Source: Hymenoscyphus infarciens
Taxonomy: Eukaryota; Ascomycota; Leotiomycetes; Helotiales; Helotiaceae
DNA length: 64,000 nucleotides
Direction of reading: 5' to 3'
NCBI GenBank assembly: GCA_001414345.1
Contig: LLCB01000010.1
Span: 1 to 64,000, forward strand
The position numbers were made by a program, and so were the translations under genes. Under the pieces are notes generated by a model that did not search any database, was not told the DNA's origin, and saw only the letters and a list, made by a program, of their open reading frames with translations. Of the stretch, positions 11,592-22,784 are shown in pieces. How positions within the stretch are numbered: position 1 is the first letter of the stretch; each line of letters opens with the position of its first letter.

Positions 11592-12938
11592 TCACTCAAC
11601 TGCCCTATCTTCTTCTTTCCTTCTCAGCCTCACCCCATTACCACCCACCTCTCCAACAACGCCAAACGCGCTCCCATTACTCCCCGCACTACCACTACTC
11701 CACTCCTCGCCCTCCCTCTCTCCCTCAGGAAAGATCCCAGAACTAGCTCTCGTACTATGCAAAACCCTCTCCCTCCCCTCCTGCTGCCTACTTTCATTTC
11801 TCCATCCCCCAAGTCCACCAACAAGCTCAATACCCACTGTATCTAGACTCTCTCTTTCCGCTCCCTCCCTTACCCCCAAACTTCTGCCGATATCTCGTTC
11901 AATAACAGGCAAGCCCCTCCGTTCCGCTTCTTCTCTCTCAACTCTCCCCCTTTCCAGCTCCGCTTCTTCACGTAAAGCTTCATGATACATTGCCATTCTC
12001 CTCCTCCTATTTTCATTCACATCCCTTCCATCCATAGCACCCATCGCATCCCTAGGAGCACCCGGACTCATCGGACTAATAGGTGGACTTTCTTCAGGAT
12101 ATATTCCCCTCATATCGGGACCAGGTCTCGTATCACCATCCCAAATTCTGATCCCGGGTAATGGTAGTCCTCGGATAGTTTCAATCCTCGGAGCTCTCTC
12201 CGTCATTCTAAACGCAGGTGCTGGAGCGGAACTAGCTCTTTTCCTCCTTCTACTCCGTGTTCGTGGTGTTGGAGGGTGGGAAGTAAGTGCTTGTGCACCC
12301 ATCGTAGTTTTAATAGGAGGGCGAATAGCATTAGGAGGAGCAAAACCAGAAGATAGACTCTCCTCGGTGATAATTTGAGGTGCTGTTCCTGGAGGGAAAT
12401 AGAGTGGTTCCGGCCGTTGGGGAATTTTAGGTGGTTGCGGGGGAGTCTTAAGTTCTCGAGTTCGCGATTCTGAATCAAGTTTCAGCTGCTGCCTTTTCGC
12501 TTGATGTCGTTGCTGGAGATATAGGAAGAGTAGCAAGAGGGCAAGCAAGAGAATGAGAACAATAGTCGTAACACCAATAGCGATAGTGCTCCTCAGATTC
12601 AGTTTCGAGACTCCAATTCCATCTCGCAGTAGATCAGCATTGGTTTCGAGAGCAGCTGGAATTGTGGGCGTCGACTGAAAAACCACGGGTGTGATGGAGA
12701 AACTGATAGCTGTCGTTGTGGAAAGGAAGTTTGATGTAATGGTTGAAGTGACGATTGTCGTCATACTCGAGGTTATAATTGTCGATGTAATTGTCGCTAG
12801 GTTTGGAGGTAGTAAACAAGATAAATTTGGAAGATTGGAGCAGATGAATGGAAAGGGAGGTGGTGGTGGTGATCCAGGAAGCCCAAAGGGAGGTGGTCCA
12901 CCAACACCTGGTGGTTGTTCGCCTGGTGGGGTTGACAT
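11592..12938 (-). CDS. Single-pass membrane protein with Pro/Thr/Ser-rich ectodomain, unknown function
   Basis: One uninterrupted frame of 448 aa with an ATG at 12938. Residues 1-35 are Gly/Pro-rich without a classic signal peptide. Residues 45-95 are rich in Ser/Thr/Ile, resembling an O-glycosylated stalk. A single strong membrane segment covers about residues 117-141 (IAIGVTTIVLILLLALLLLF), followed by a basic cytosolic flank (QQRHQAKRQQ) and a long polar tail with Pro-rich stretches and a charged Arg/Glu segment (about 310-370). The shape resembles fungal cell-wall sensor or mucin-like proteins, but no WSC domain or other named domain is visible. The opposite strand also has open frames (11466-11985), which I take as shadows because they lack any coherent feature. 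Moderately sure it is a real gene. Confidence 0.6.
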   Translation of the reverse strand: MSTPPGEQPPGVGGPPPFGLPGSPPPPPFPFICSNLPNLSCLLPPNLATITSTIITSSMTTIVTSTITSNFLSTTTAISFSITPVVFQSTPTIPAALETNADLLRDGIGVSKLNLRSTIAIGVTTIVLILLLALLLLFLYLQQRHQAKRQQLKLDSESRTRELKTPPQPPKIPQRPEPLYFPPGTAPQIITEESLSSGFAPPNAIRPPIKTTMGAQALTSHPPTPRTRSRRRKRASSAPAPAFRMTERAPRIETIRGLPLPGIRIWDGDTRPGPDMRGIYPEESPPISPMSPGAPRDAMGAMDGRDVNENRRRRMAMYHEALREEAELERGRVEREEAERRGLPVIERDIGRSLGVREGAERESLDTVGIELVGGLGGWRNESRQQEGRERVLHSTRASSGIFPEGEREGEEWSSGSAGSNGSAFGVVGEVGGNGVRLRRKEEDRAVE

Positions 12939-13980
12939 TCAAATGAAATGTCCAAGCTGTGATTTCGAAGAATAGTTTGGCTTCCAGCCCGTAGAAACCC
13001 GTGAAAATGTTTTGGTAAAATATATTCATAAGAAGGGAACAAGAGACATCGATAAAACGAAGGATATCTGGCACCAAAAAAGAATGTGTAGAAGAATCAA
13101 TCCCCCAAAAATATCGTTGTCAAAGGAGTGTGAGCTGCATTGAAGCAAGCAAGATAGAAGAGAGACCGACTTGTAGAACCTCACATCCGTTCCAAGAAAA
13201 CAAGTCTCCCAAACTTAAAGATTTGAACGTTGTTCACAACATAACGTGGTAAGAAAACCATTCAGCCAAAGAAATCAAAAAATGTCTCGGGGCTTAGAAG
13301 GAAGAGATCAAACCGTCAAAAAACTTTTGCATTAGCCGCAATATTACTTTCACCAGACACCTGTCCCAAAGAAGTGCATGCCCCAGATATAGACAAGGAC
13401 TCCTGTTCGCCTTACGATAGATCATCTTTACCCTGTCAGCCATTTTTGGTGATCTCTTATTGACATACCCAGTAGGATTCCCAAATTGAAAGTTCGGTTG
13501 ATTAACACGCACAACACCCCCGACGAAAGGCGAGGCGAGAAGACGACAGCTATGAAACCAGATGAACTCGTCGTCCGTGCTTGGGTCTACTCTAGCGCTG
13601 GAAGAACTACAAAAATGAAGGTGGACAATTAGCAATAAATCTGAAGATAATCCACAAGTAAGTAGGAACTGAAATGCCCCTCTCCTAGCAAAGGAATGAA
13701 ATGACTTTCAACCTTTCAACCTGATCTTTGGCTTCCCGTAAGAACACCAAGGTTACAGGAGCCTTGTCCAACACCCACACCCACATTCAATTTATCCGCT
13801 CCAGTCTTACCCAGAAAAGAAAGAGGGGTTCTCCGAACCCAGGCTGCTTCAGAAAGGAGGGGGCTTACCGAGCTCTACGGGGACGGATGGCTTGTCGGAT
13901 TTCTGTACCGCCTAGTGCCTACGACTGGAAGACTTCTCTAGCCCTGAAGAAAAATCGCAAAATATATAGAAAATTGAAAG
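12939..13980. other. Intergenic, normal composition
   Basis: Upstream flank of the minus-strand membrane-protein gene. Open frames at 13294-13635 (-) and 13728-13991 (+) exist but show no domain, signal peptide or intron logic that I can defend. I see no gene here. Confidence 0.4.
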
Positions 13981-15640
13981 AGGTCTATTAGCTATTAATT
14001 TACCACTTAATCAAAGTATCTAGAATTTTTAATTGTAGTTGTAGCTTTATCGAGGTTTTACGACAGTATCTTATGTACTAAAATCCGACAATCCTTCCGT
14101 CCCGAGCTCTCAATCCAACCAATCCCAATCCGGAACATCTCCAGATGATCGTCAACAAGGTACTCCAACAAAATCGACCAACATGAGACGCGCTTCCGAC
14201 ACTTCGCACGTCCCGAAGAGTATGTTGGAGCGAAGGGGAGGGTTGCAATTGCCTCTCGATTGTAAACTCCCGAAAAGAGAACGGGATGAGAAATCCGATT
14301 GCCAGATTTCCCCCTTCTCAACAATGCTACCAGGGGCTGCAGGAATTCGTGACTGTATTTTTAAAGTACTTATACTTCTCTAATTATTCTAACTCCTTTA
14401 GAATAATAAACTTATTCAAATCTTAATTATTTAAGCGTTTTAGGATAACGGAATCGATAAACAATAGAAGGAGCAGAGGAGAGTTAGTGCACTATTCGCT
14501 AGTCATGAATCCCTGCAGCCCCTGGTGATACATAGAACCTTAAGGCAGGTCGTGCGCACCAAAATTTAATGAATCAGGACTCGACACCATGTGCCAAAAA
14601 GATACGACACCTTATTTACTAAAGCATTATGATTGATAATGAGAGCTCTAGGAGACAATATTCGTCCTTTGTACATCATCTAGCCTCTTATAAGAGCCCC
14701 TGTGATCGTTCTTCATATACGTAAGAAATTATAGTATCTAAAAAGTTTAGTACTAGTATAATAAAATGAAATAAATAAACTTCCAGAGTAAGTTCACCTC
14801 TTAATTCTCTATTATTCCTAATTATTATATACTACTTAATTAGTCTAATATAATTAGTTTAGACGATCTTAGTTAATGTCTTTAAATAGTACTTAATATA
14901 AATACTACTTTTTTTAATTACTAAAGATAGAAATACTATCTAAATGATTTATTCTTAATATATATATACTACTCTTATACTAATTACTTATATTATAAGC
15001 TTCTAGTACGTTTTTTAGTATATTCCTTATTATTAAAAAAATATAAAAATAGTAGTATATATATTAAAAATAAATATTCTTTCTATTAGTACTAAAAAGA
15101 AAACGTTTATATATCTAAAATAGATAGTATACTACTTAGTTACTATTCACTCTTATAAATATATCTCTATCTAAACAAAAAGTAAATAGTAGAGAGTATA
15201 TAAATAATTAAAGAACTTCGTCTAGTAAAAGTATTTCTTAAAAATACTACTAAAGTAAGCGTATAATTTAGAAAAATAAAAGTTATAAAGAGAGTGAAAG
15301 TAGTAAGATTAAGACTTAACTACGAATATCTAGATATAGCTTACGAAGTAGAAAGTAGGTAGATTTACTTAGTTTATTAATTTAGTAGTAAAATCAGTAC
15401 TAAATAAATAAATAGTATAAGAGTGATATATATATATATTAGGAATAATTTAATAATCTTTTAATTACTATTATTAGGTATACGAGGAACGTTAGTAGAG
15501 GCTCTTACTAGTGCTCTTCTAGACCTATTCATAGAATGCTCAGCCGCATTGAGTAACATAGTAATAGACTCTTCGATATGAATTTCGAAATTCTCATTGA
15601 TCAGTAAGAGATCTGCTAAACGCAGGCTAACTTTAACTTT
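13980..15640. other. AT-rich RIP-type block
   Basis: Mostly A/T with dense TA steps, especially 14740-15480. A less mutated segment at about 14060-14730 carries the inverted repeat described separately. No coding capacity. It ends about 140 bp before the stop codon of the acetyl-CoA carboxylase gene. Confidence 0.6.
14329..14526. repeat. 26-bp inverted repeat flanking about 146 bp
   Basis: The arm at 14329-14354 (begins ACCAGGGGCTGCAGG) and the arm at 14501-14526 are reverse complements at 24 of 26 positions. Both mismatches are transitions, as RIP would give. The spacer is AT-rich. It looks like a miniature inverted-repeat element, but no target duplication was identified. Confidence 0.6.
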
Positions 15641-15775
15641 AACATGTACATTTCTTCTTTAAAAAGCAAAATAACGCCTGAACCATTGTACAGGGTACTG
15701 AATGCCAACTATACAGTACGATACACGACCCCTACCCGCCCAAAACCAGAAGCAAATGGGAAAAGAATACAGCTC

Positions 15776-18700
15776 TTAAGTTTGGGACAGAAATTTCAAC
15801 GCTTCCTCGCGCTCATTTGCTGGCAACATGCTCAACATTTGTTGAACCCCCTTCAAGCCACCCTTCTTATTGCTTCTCAATAAGCTGGCCACATCAAAAG
15901 CAACGCCCTCAGTCTTCAATGCATCAACCTTGTCGTGAACAGTCTTTCGGTTGTCCTCATACCACATGGCAACATCTCTGTCAGCATGCAAGAAGTTGGG
16001 GATACCTGTCCAAGCGGCGAGAATTTCTCGATGGCGGGCTCTGGACGAAAGAGGGTTCTTGGGAGAAGCAGAAGCCATACGCTTCATGATGTACTCCTCG
16101 TTCACACGACGACGCACTCGCCAGTAGAAGAATCTACGAGCATCTCTCCAAACAATTGCCTGTCGGATGACGTCCTTTGCCTTCATTCGTCCGGCACGAT
16201 CATGGAGATCAGCGAATTGCAAGGAGATTTGCTGGTAAACTGGCAAGAGGAGTTGCTCTCGTGCGGTGGCCTTGACCTTGATTGTGTTCAATTGCTCCTG
16301 AGACAAAGTCTTATCGGCAAGCTGTTTTCGGAGTGCAGAGTATTCTGGATCCAAGCGAGCCATGGTCTCCAGTTGCTTTTCTCGGCGGTACTTGATATTG
16401 ACGATGCCCTCAGGCTCCAAAACACCACCACGAGCATCCTCGTCAGCATACATTTCCATGAACTCTGGGTTGATGGTTGGATCAACGACGACCTGAAAGA
16501 ATTAGCGAGTATAACTAATTTTCCAAAGAATAAACTTACCCATGAACCACCACGCAACTCTCCGAAAGGTGGAATGTAGATTATGACTGGCTGCTCGTAT
16601 TTCGATAGAGCATCGACAATGTAGGATCCATACTTGAGAACCTCGTTGTACATATCGCGCTGGCCGCCAGAGAAACCCCTCCAGTTGGCAAGAATCATCA
16701 ATGGCAATTGTTCACCATTGTTGAAATCCTTGATAGCTTGTGCGGTCTTGAAAGCCGAGTTTGGATACCAGACACCACCAGCCTCGTTAGCGACTTGTTC
16801 AATCGAGTCGGGGTTTGCAGGATCGGCTGGAGTGATGTTCTCAACTGAGCGAGTCTCGACAGCAATGACACCCATTGGGATGCCACCGAGACGAGCACGA
16901 CCGACAACTACAGTCTTTGCCCAACCACCAAGGGTCTCAACGAAAGAGTCCTTGTCAAAGAGGCCTGGCATGAAGCCCTCGTCATCTTCCTTACCGCCAA
17001 TCAACCATCTGACATCATATGCCTGCTTTGGAGGAGGGGTGTAGATAATATCCCGATCCCATGAATCAACAGCTGGTCCGATAGGAAGTGGGTTATTTCT
17101 CTTGTCAGGAACAAATGCCATCCATTCGACGATCTTGGAAACACCTTCGAAATCATCGTCGGCAGTCATGTGAGAGACACCATTCTTGTACATGATCTGT
17201 GTGCCACCAAGTTGGAGATTGGAAGTGTACACCTCGCGTCCAAGAAGTTTGTTGATGGCTGGCGCGCCAGTCAAGATAATTGGCTGACCCTCGATTTGGA
17301 TAGCACGTTGGCCCAAACGAACCAAGTAAGCACCGATACCGACTGATCGACATGTCACCAAAGTGATTGTGAAAATGTCCTCGTAGGCTCTGCTAGTAGC
17401 ACCTGCAATAAGACCAGATCCCTTGAGACATTCAACTCCGAGTCCATCTTCGGCACCGACAATGGTGGTGATCTTGTATCTCGTCTCGCCGTCCTCAGTG
17501 ATCTCCTCGGTGATGACATCCTTTCTCTTGCCGTCCTCGAAACGCTTCTTAGCATCAGCGTTCAAGTAGATATACTTGAAACCAGCTTCAGGCTTGTCCG
17601 CGTCATTCCATGCGACCTTGAAGTGAGGAACAAGTTCGTCCGCCATACCAATACGAGCACCCGAGTTTGCAGAAAGATAAATTCGTGGGATGCCCAATTT
17701 CCTGGCAAGCTCTGTGCACTTGTAGAAAAACTGATCTTCTTTGGGCCCAAAACTACCAATCTTGAATGTGATATCGTTGGCAATGATGATGAACTTGCGG
17801 CCGCGAGGGTATTCTGGAGTTCTGGCTGTGACGATCCAACCAACCATACCATGGGTGTTTGTGCCTGGCTCGCGGAAAACCTCGGCGAGATTGTCTTGGT
17901 CATCAAGAACGAGTTCGCTGTAGTCAATACACTCGCCTTGTGGTGGTTGTTTCTCAGCCAAGGATGAGTGCTTGCGTACGGCCTTGGTCCAGCTGTTTTG
18001 GATGGCTTGTCTGAAGAGTTCTGGGAAATCATAGACATATTGAGTGCCCATGAGATGTGCCTTGTACCGCTTTGGCTGCAGCCACTCCTTGGTAGGGTAT
18101 GGTGTGCTGACAGGTCTCAAGTGCATGGCTCCAATCTTAGTTGTGCCTCCAATGCTGTGGAAAACCCACTCGCCACCCTTTTCAGACTTTCGCTCAGCAT
18201 ACATCTCGACTTGGATGACATATCCGGAGGTGTTTGAAATGACAACACGAAGAGGATATGGCATGCCGGTCTCTGGATCTGTGCAGATGATACGAATCTC
18301 CGCACCAGTAACACGCAGGCGCCAAAGACGACGACCAAAGCGTTCCAAGAAACCGCCGAGAGCCTTTTCAACCTCAGGTGGCTGGAGAGGGAAGACGGGC
18401 GAGAAATTGATGAAGATATGGTTGAGATCGGAGTTGTTGTTACCGATAATCTCTAGAGCGTCCAAGATATCGTTCATGAGTCGGTCAGACTCTGAGATGA
18501 GGTACTCAGCAGTTGGAATTTCATCACGAAGTCTTCCTGGACGGACCACAGCACGAGTAAAGTAACGTTTGTCACCTTCTACTTCCTTTCCGATGGCCTC
18601 GTAGATGTGGATGTTACGATTTTCGGTAAATACTGGCTTGATGGAAAATCGGGAGAGTCTTCCTAGTTCAAGTTGGAAAGCCAAGGCTGGTTCACTGTGA

Positions 18701-21700
18701 CGAATACTCTGGTCTTCTTCGTACTCGGGACCGCGGAATGTGAAGTATCCTGGGTAGGATCCATCTCTATGACCACAGATGAAAGTCAGTCGGCGGATGC
18801 GGCGAGCCAAAAGCTCCTCTTTGTAGTCCTTGACGATGAGATTGATTCTTGCGAGGGTCTCGGCATCATCAAGACTTTCAGCGTCACGGACGGCAACGTT
18901 GCAGACAGCGGTGAGCTCATCGATGCTCTCAACCTTGGGTGCAGGCTTTCGCTTACCGCCAAGTTCTGGCATAAGTCCGTTTGATGACTTCTTTTTGCTT
19001 CCTGCGAGGGGGAACACATCCAGGGCACGAGCTAGATACTCCTCGGCCTCGTCAAGGTATTGGACAGGAACAATGACACCCTTTCTTGTTGGCTCATGGT
19101 CGCTCTTCTGCACCAAGTAGGACATGTCACTGATGGAACTGATTCTCTTGAACGGGTTGCCACCTTCATATGATGGAGTTGCAGGCGTAGAGGGAGCAGA
19201 GGATTGGATTGGCATGCCAAATTCCGAAGCGCCAACCTTGCGGAGAACGAAATCCCATGAGACAATGAATGGTGGCTCAGCGGAATCATTGTGGTACTCA
19301 ATTTGCTTGAGGGAATATGCACGGTAAGCTCTTCTGATGTAGACCTCAAGAGCGGCGAGAGAGACCCAAGGGTCTTGGTGGCCGAAGAAAATAGGAAGGA
19401 CATCGAACACGGTATACTTTGAGTCGACTACCTCCTTGAGAACCTCCAAATCTGGCTCTCGGTGTTCCCATCCGGTCTCACCATATCTTGATTCGACAAC
19501 GGACGAGCGTAGAATGTGCTCCATCTGGGCAGCACGTTCCTCCAAAGAAGGAAGGGCGCACTGGATGAGAACCTCGCGGGCTTTCAAAGAAACCTTGGCT
19601 GTTTGTCTCGACTCTAGTTCGGTGAGTTTCTTCAATGCCGGGCGGAAGTACTTGGCGACATTGCCAGCATTTGGCTTGTTGGGTCTGTATTCTTCGAGAA
19701 TGGCCAAAACGAGATTGTTCTTGGAACCAATTCTGCTGTGAGAAAGCACCGTCTGGATGACCTTGGTAATGTCATCCTTGTTCTCGTCTCTCAATTTGAG
19801 AACAACTTCCTCGTCGCGAGATGTTCTGCCAGAAAAGAGTCGTTCAATGGATGCATACTGCTGCAGGAGATTTGAGAAGACTGCGAACTCATGGATTTTC
19901 TGCCCTTCGGCGTATCGGTCCATGACCACGATTAGAGGCTCAAGAGCAGCCTTCAATAGGTCGACATCACCGGGGTCAACACTTTCTTCCATAAACTTGG
20001 CAAGAGCCTTTTGCAGATTCTTGGCTGGGAACTCGCCCTTTCGAGATCTGGCCCGGTCAACAATCTGCATGAAGATTGCGTCCAGACGCTGGGGCATTCT
20101 TGCGTGGAGAGCAGAAAATTCTGCATTCCACTCGCTGAAGGGGAGTTCTGGGTCACGGAGAACTTCAATCGAATCCTTCAATGTGGAACTCATGATGACT
20201 TGATTGTCGAAGCCATCAAGAATATTCTTGAGAATGCTGTGTAGTAACACAAATCTTTGAGAAGGCTTGGTACCAACTACTTGTGGTGGTCCGAGATCTG
20301 GGAGGTGACCCAAGAATGGTTGCGCGTGCTTGACTCTAGAAGGGTCGTCAAGAGAGAGTATACCGAGGATATCACCAGCTTCAAGAGTGGCTCCTGGTTG
20401 CTTGATGAGTTGGACAATGCCATCTTCTTGTGCAAGAAGGGGCATGTACATCTTCATAACCTCAACTTCGGCAAATGGCTGACCTGCCTTGACGTGCTCT
20501 CCATTATCGACGGTGAACTTTACGAGCTTTCCTGGTGATGGAGTTCTCAATTGAGTTGGGTCATTTTCTTGCTCCAACAGACAAGTTTTGCTGTCGACAC
20601 TCAAGCGAGTGGCACCAACTTCCTCTTTCCAATAGACGTTGTGACTTCGACCGCTAAGCAGTACCAACAATCCGCCATCGCTGAGGGCTCGAACGCCAAC
20701 AGAACATTTTGAGCCATTGATGAACAGATGGTAGCTGTCCAGGCTAGATCGAGTAGCTGTAAACTTGTAGCGGTGACCATCGTAGATGAAGTCAATAGGG
20801 AATACGGTCTTGAGGATATCCTTTGCAGGAACTTGACCTTTCTCTAAGCTTGTTCTATAATCGGAAATGCATGCCTCGCTAGAGATGTGTGCTTTGGTAA
20901 CAGCACCGCAAACAACGGCCAACATAGGATCTGGTCGCTCCACTGTCAACTTGTTGGAGATAAGCTCATCGAGCCAACCAGTAGTGATTGTGTTGTCTTC
21001 GAAAGCAGGAGTTTCCAGTAGCTTGATCAAATATTCTACTGTGGTTCGAAAGTCACCACGAATACTCAATTCTTTCAAGGCAACGACCATGTGCTTTCTT
21101 GATGCCGCACGATTCTCGCCATAGGCAAAGATGTGACCAAATTGACTGTCTGAGAAGCTGTGAATACCTCCAGCTGTTCCGACGGAAAAGTAACCCCAAA
21201 CATTAGAACTACTTCTGAAGTTCAATTCCGTCATTTTTCCGTTCGAGGGCTTGAAACCTTCTCCTGGATCTTCTGAGGTGATACGACAAGCAGTGGTATG
21301 GCCTTTTGGTGTTGGTCTCCTCTGGGTGAGGGCACTATTTTGGTTGGAAAAGTCGAAGTCGATTTCGGACGAGGTAGAAGGGTCTGCGCCGTAGAGCAAT
21401 CTAATGTCTCGAATACGGTGTAGTGGCAAACCCATGGCAATTTGGAGTTGTGCTGCTGGCAAGTCTACACCACTAACCATCTCAGTTGTTGGATGTTCGA
21501 CTTGCAATCTGGGGTTAAGTTCCAGGAAGTAGAACTTGTCATCTGCATGGGAATACAGGTACTCAACAGTACCAGCTGAAACATAACCCACGAGACGACC
21601 CAGGCGGACGGCTGCCTTCTCCATTGCTTGGAAGGTTGGCTGTTTGGCGATTGTGACGGGGGCCTCCTCAATAATCTTTTGATGTCTTCGCTGAACGGAG

Positions 21701-22784
21701 CAATCTCTGCCGAAGAGAGAAATGTTGTTTCCGTACTCGTCGGCCAACAGTTGGACCTCCAAATGTCTCGCATTGCCCGCAAGCTTCATGATGAAAATAG
21801 GCGATCCAGGAATTTCGCTGGCAGCGGCTTTGTAAAGTGCTTCGAACCCCTCTTCGCTGTCTGCCTTTCGGATACCCTTTCCACCACCTCCTTCCGAGGC
21901 CTTGATCATAATTGGGAAACCAATGGCCTTGGCCTTCTCAAGACCCTCCTGCCATGATTGAACACAACCCTTCATGTAGACCTGGTCTTCGACAGTGACA
22001 ATGCCATCGTCGTTGACCTGAACCTCGTCCACACCAGTTCCAGACCAAGGTATGCAAGGGACTTTGGCGTGTTGTGCGACAATTGTAGATGAGATCTTGT
22101 CTCCCAAGGATCGCATAGCGGATCCAGGAGGACCAATGAAGACAATCTTCTTCGGTGAGGCTGCCAAAGACTCGGGGAGTTTTGGATTTTCAGAAGCATG
22201 TCCCCTAGAGAGAAAAGTCAGTGTCCGTGGTTTTGTGTGTTGGACCTGCTACTACTTACCATCCAGCCCAGACTGCATGGACGTTCATACGCTCAGCAAC
22301 ATCTACAATCAACTCCACGTTGGCATAGTTGTTGTTATTTGTTCCTCCAGGTACCTCCACGTATTGATCGGCCATTCGAATATAGTCTGCATTTGCGGCC
22401 AAATCTTCAGGTGTTGCCATGACCGTAAATTGAATCGCTCGCTCGTCTCCAAAGGTCTCGTAGGCCCATTTTCGTACTGATCGGATCTCCTTGACGGCGG
22501 CGATACCGTTGTTGGCAATCAAGACCTGAACCAATGTCAGAGTGCATCCCTGCAGGCATCCAAATGGGCAACAAAAAAGAACTTACACTGGTAATGACTG
22601 TGTGACCATCGTTATTTGCAACAAAGTCCTTTACAGGACCTGGAGCAGCATTTGCCAGCTTGTTTCCACCGATAAAGTGGTCAGCCAGCTTGTGCTTCGC
22701 TGCGTATGAAGTTGAGCTGTTCATGACAGGAACTGTGCCATTTGTTGCTGGCTTTCCAGCACTCTTCCCATTGACGGCAACCAT
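15776..22784 (-). CDS. acc1: Acetyl-CoA carboxylase (multifunctional, cytosolic)
   Basis: Four exons on the minus strand (22784-22587, 22525-22260, 22204-16540, 16492-15776) with introns of 61, 55 and 47 bp encode 2281 aa, the usual fungal Acc1 length. It carboxylates acetyl-CoA to malonyl-CoA, the committed step of fatty-acid synthesis. Order: biotin carboxylase (about 50-560; [19 protein letters not shown]-grasp loop [22 protein letters not shown]), then biotinyl domain with EVMKM (biotin on about Lys739), a long central region, then the carboxyltransferase (about 1540-2190; SANSGARIG). A Snf1/AMPK consensus, [10 protein letters not shown] with the target Ser at about 1178, lies in the central region at the position known for regulatory phosphorylation. 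The start MVAVNG lacks a mitochondrial presequence, so this is the cytosolic form. It is the only in-frame ATG at the 5' end. All splice phases match. Confidence 0.97.

Noticed and set aside
11466..11985. Plus-strand open frames opposite the membrane-protein gene
   Set aside because: They are Pro/Ser/Leu-rich antisense shadows. The minus frame gives a coherent stalk, membrane segment and tail.
13294..14383. Several 60-110 codon frames on both strands
   Set aside because: No consistent coding strand, introns or recognisable protein.
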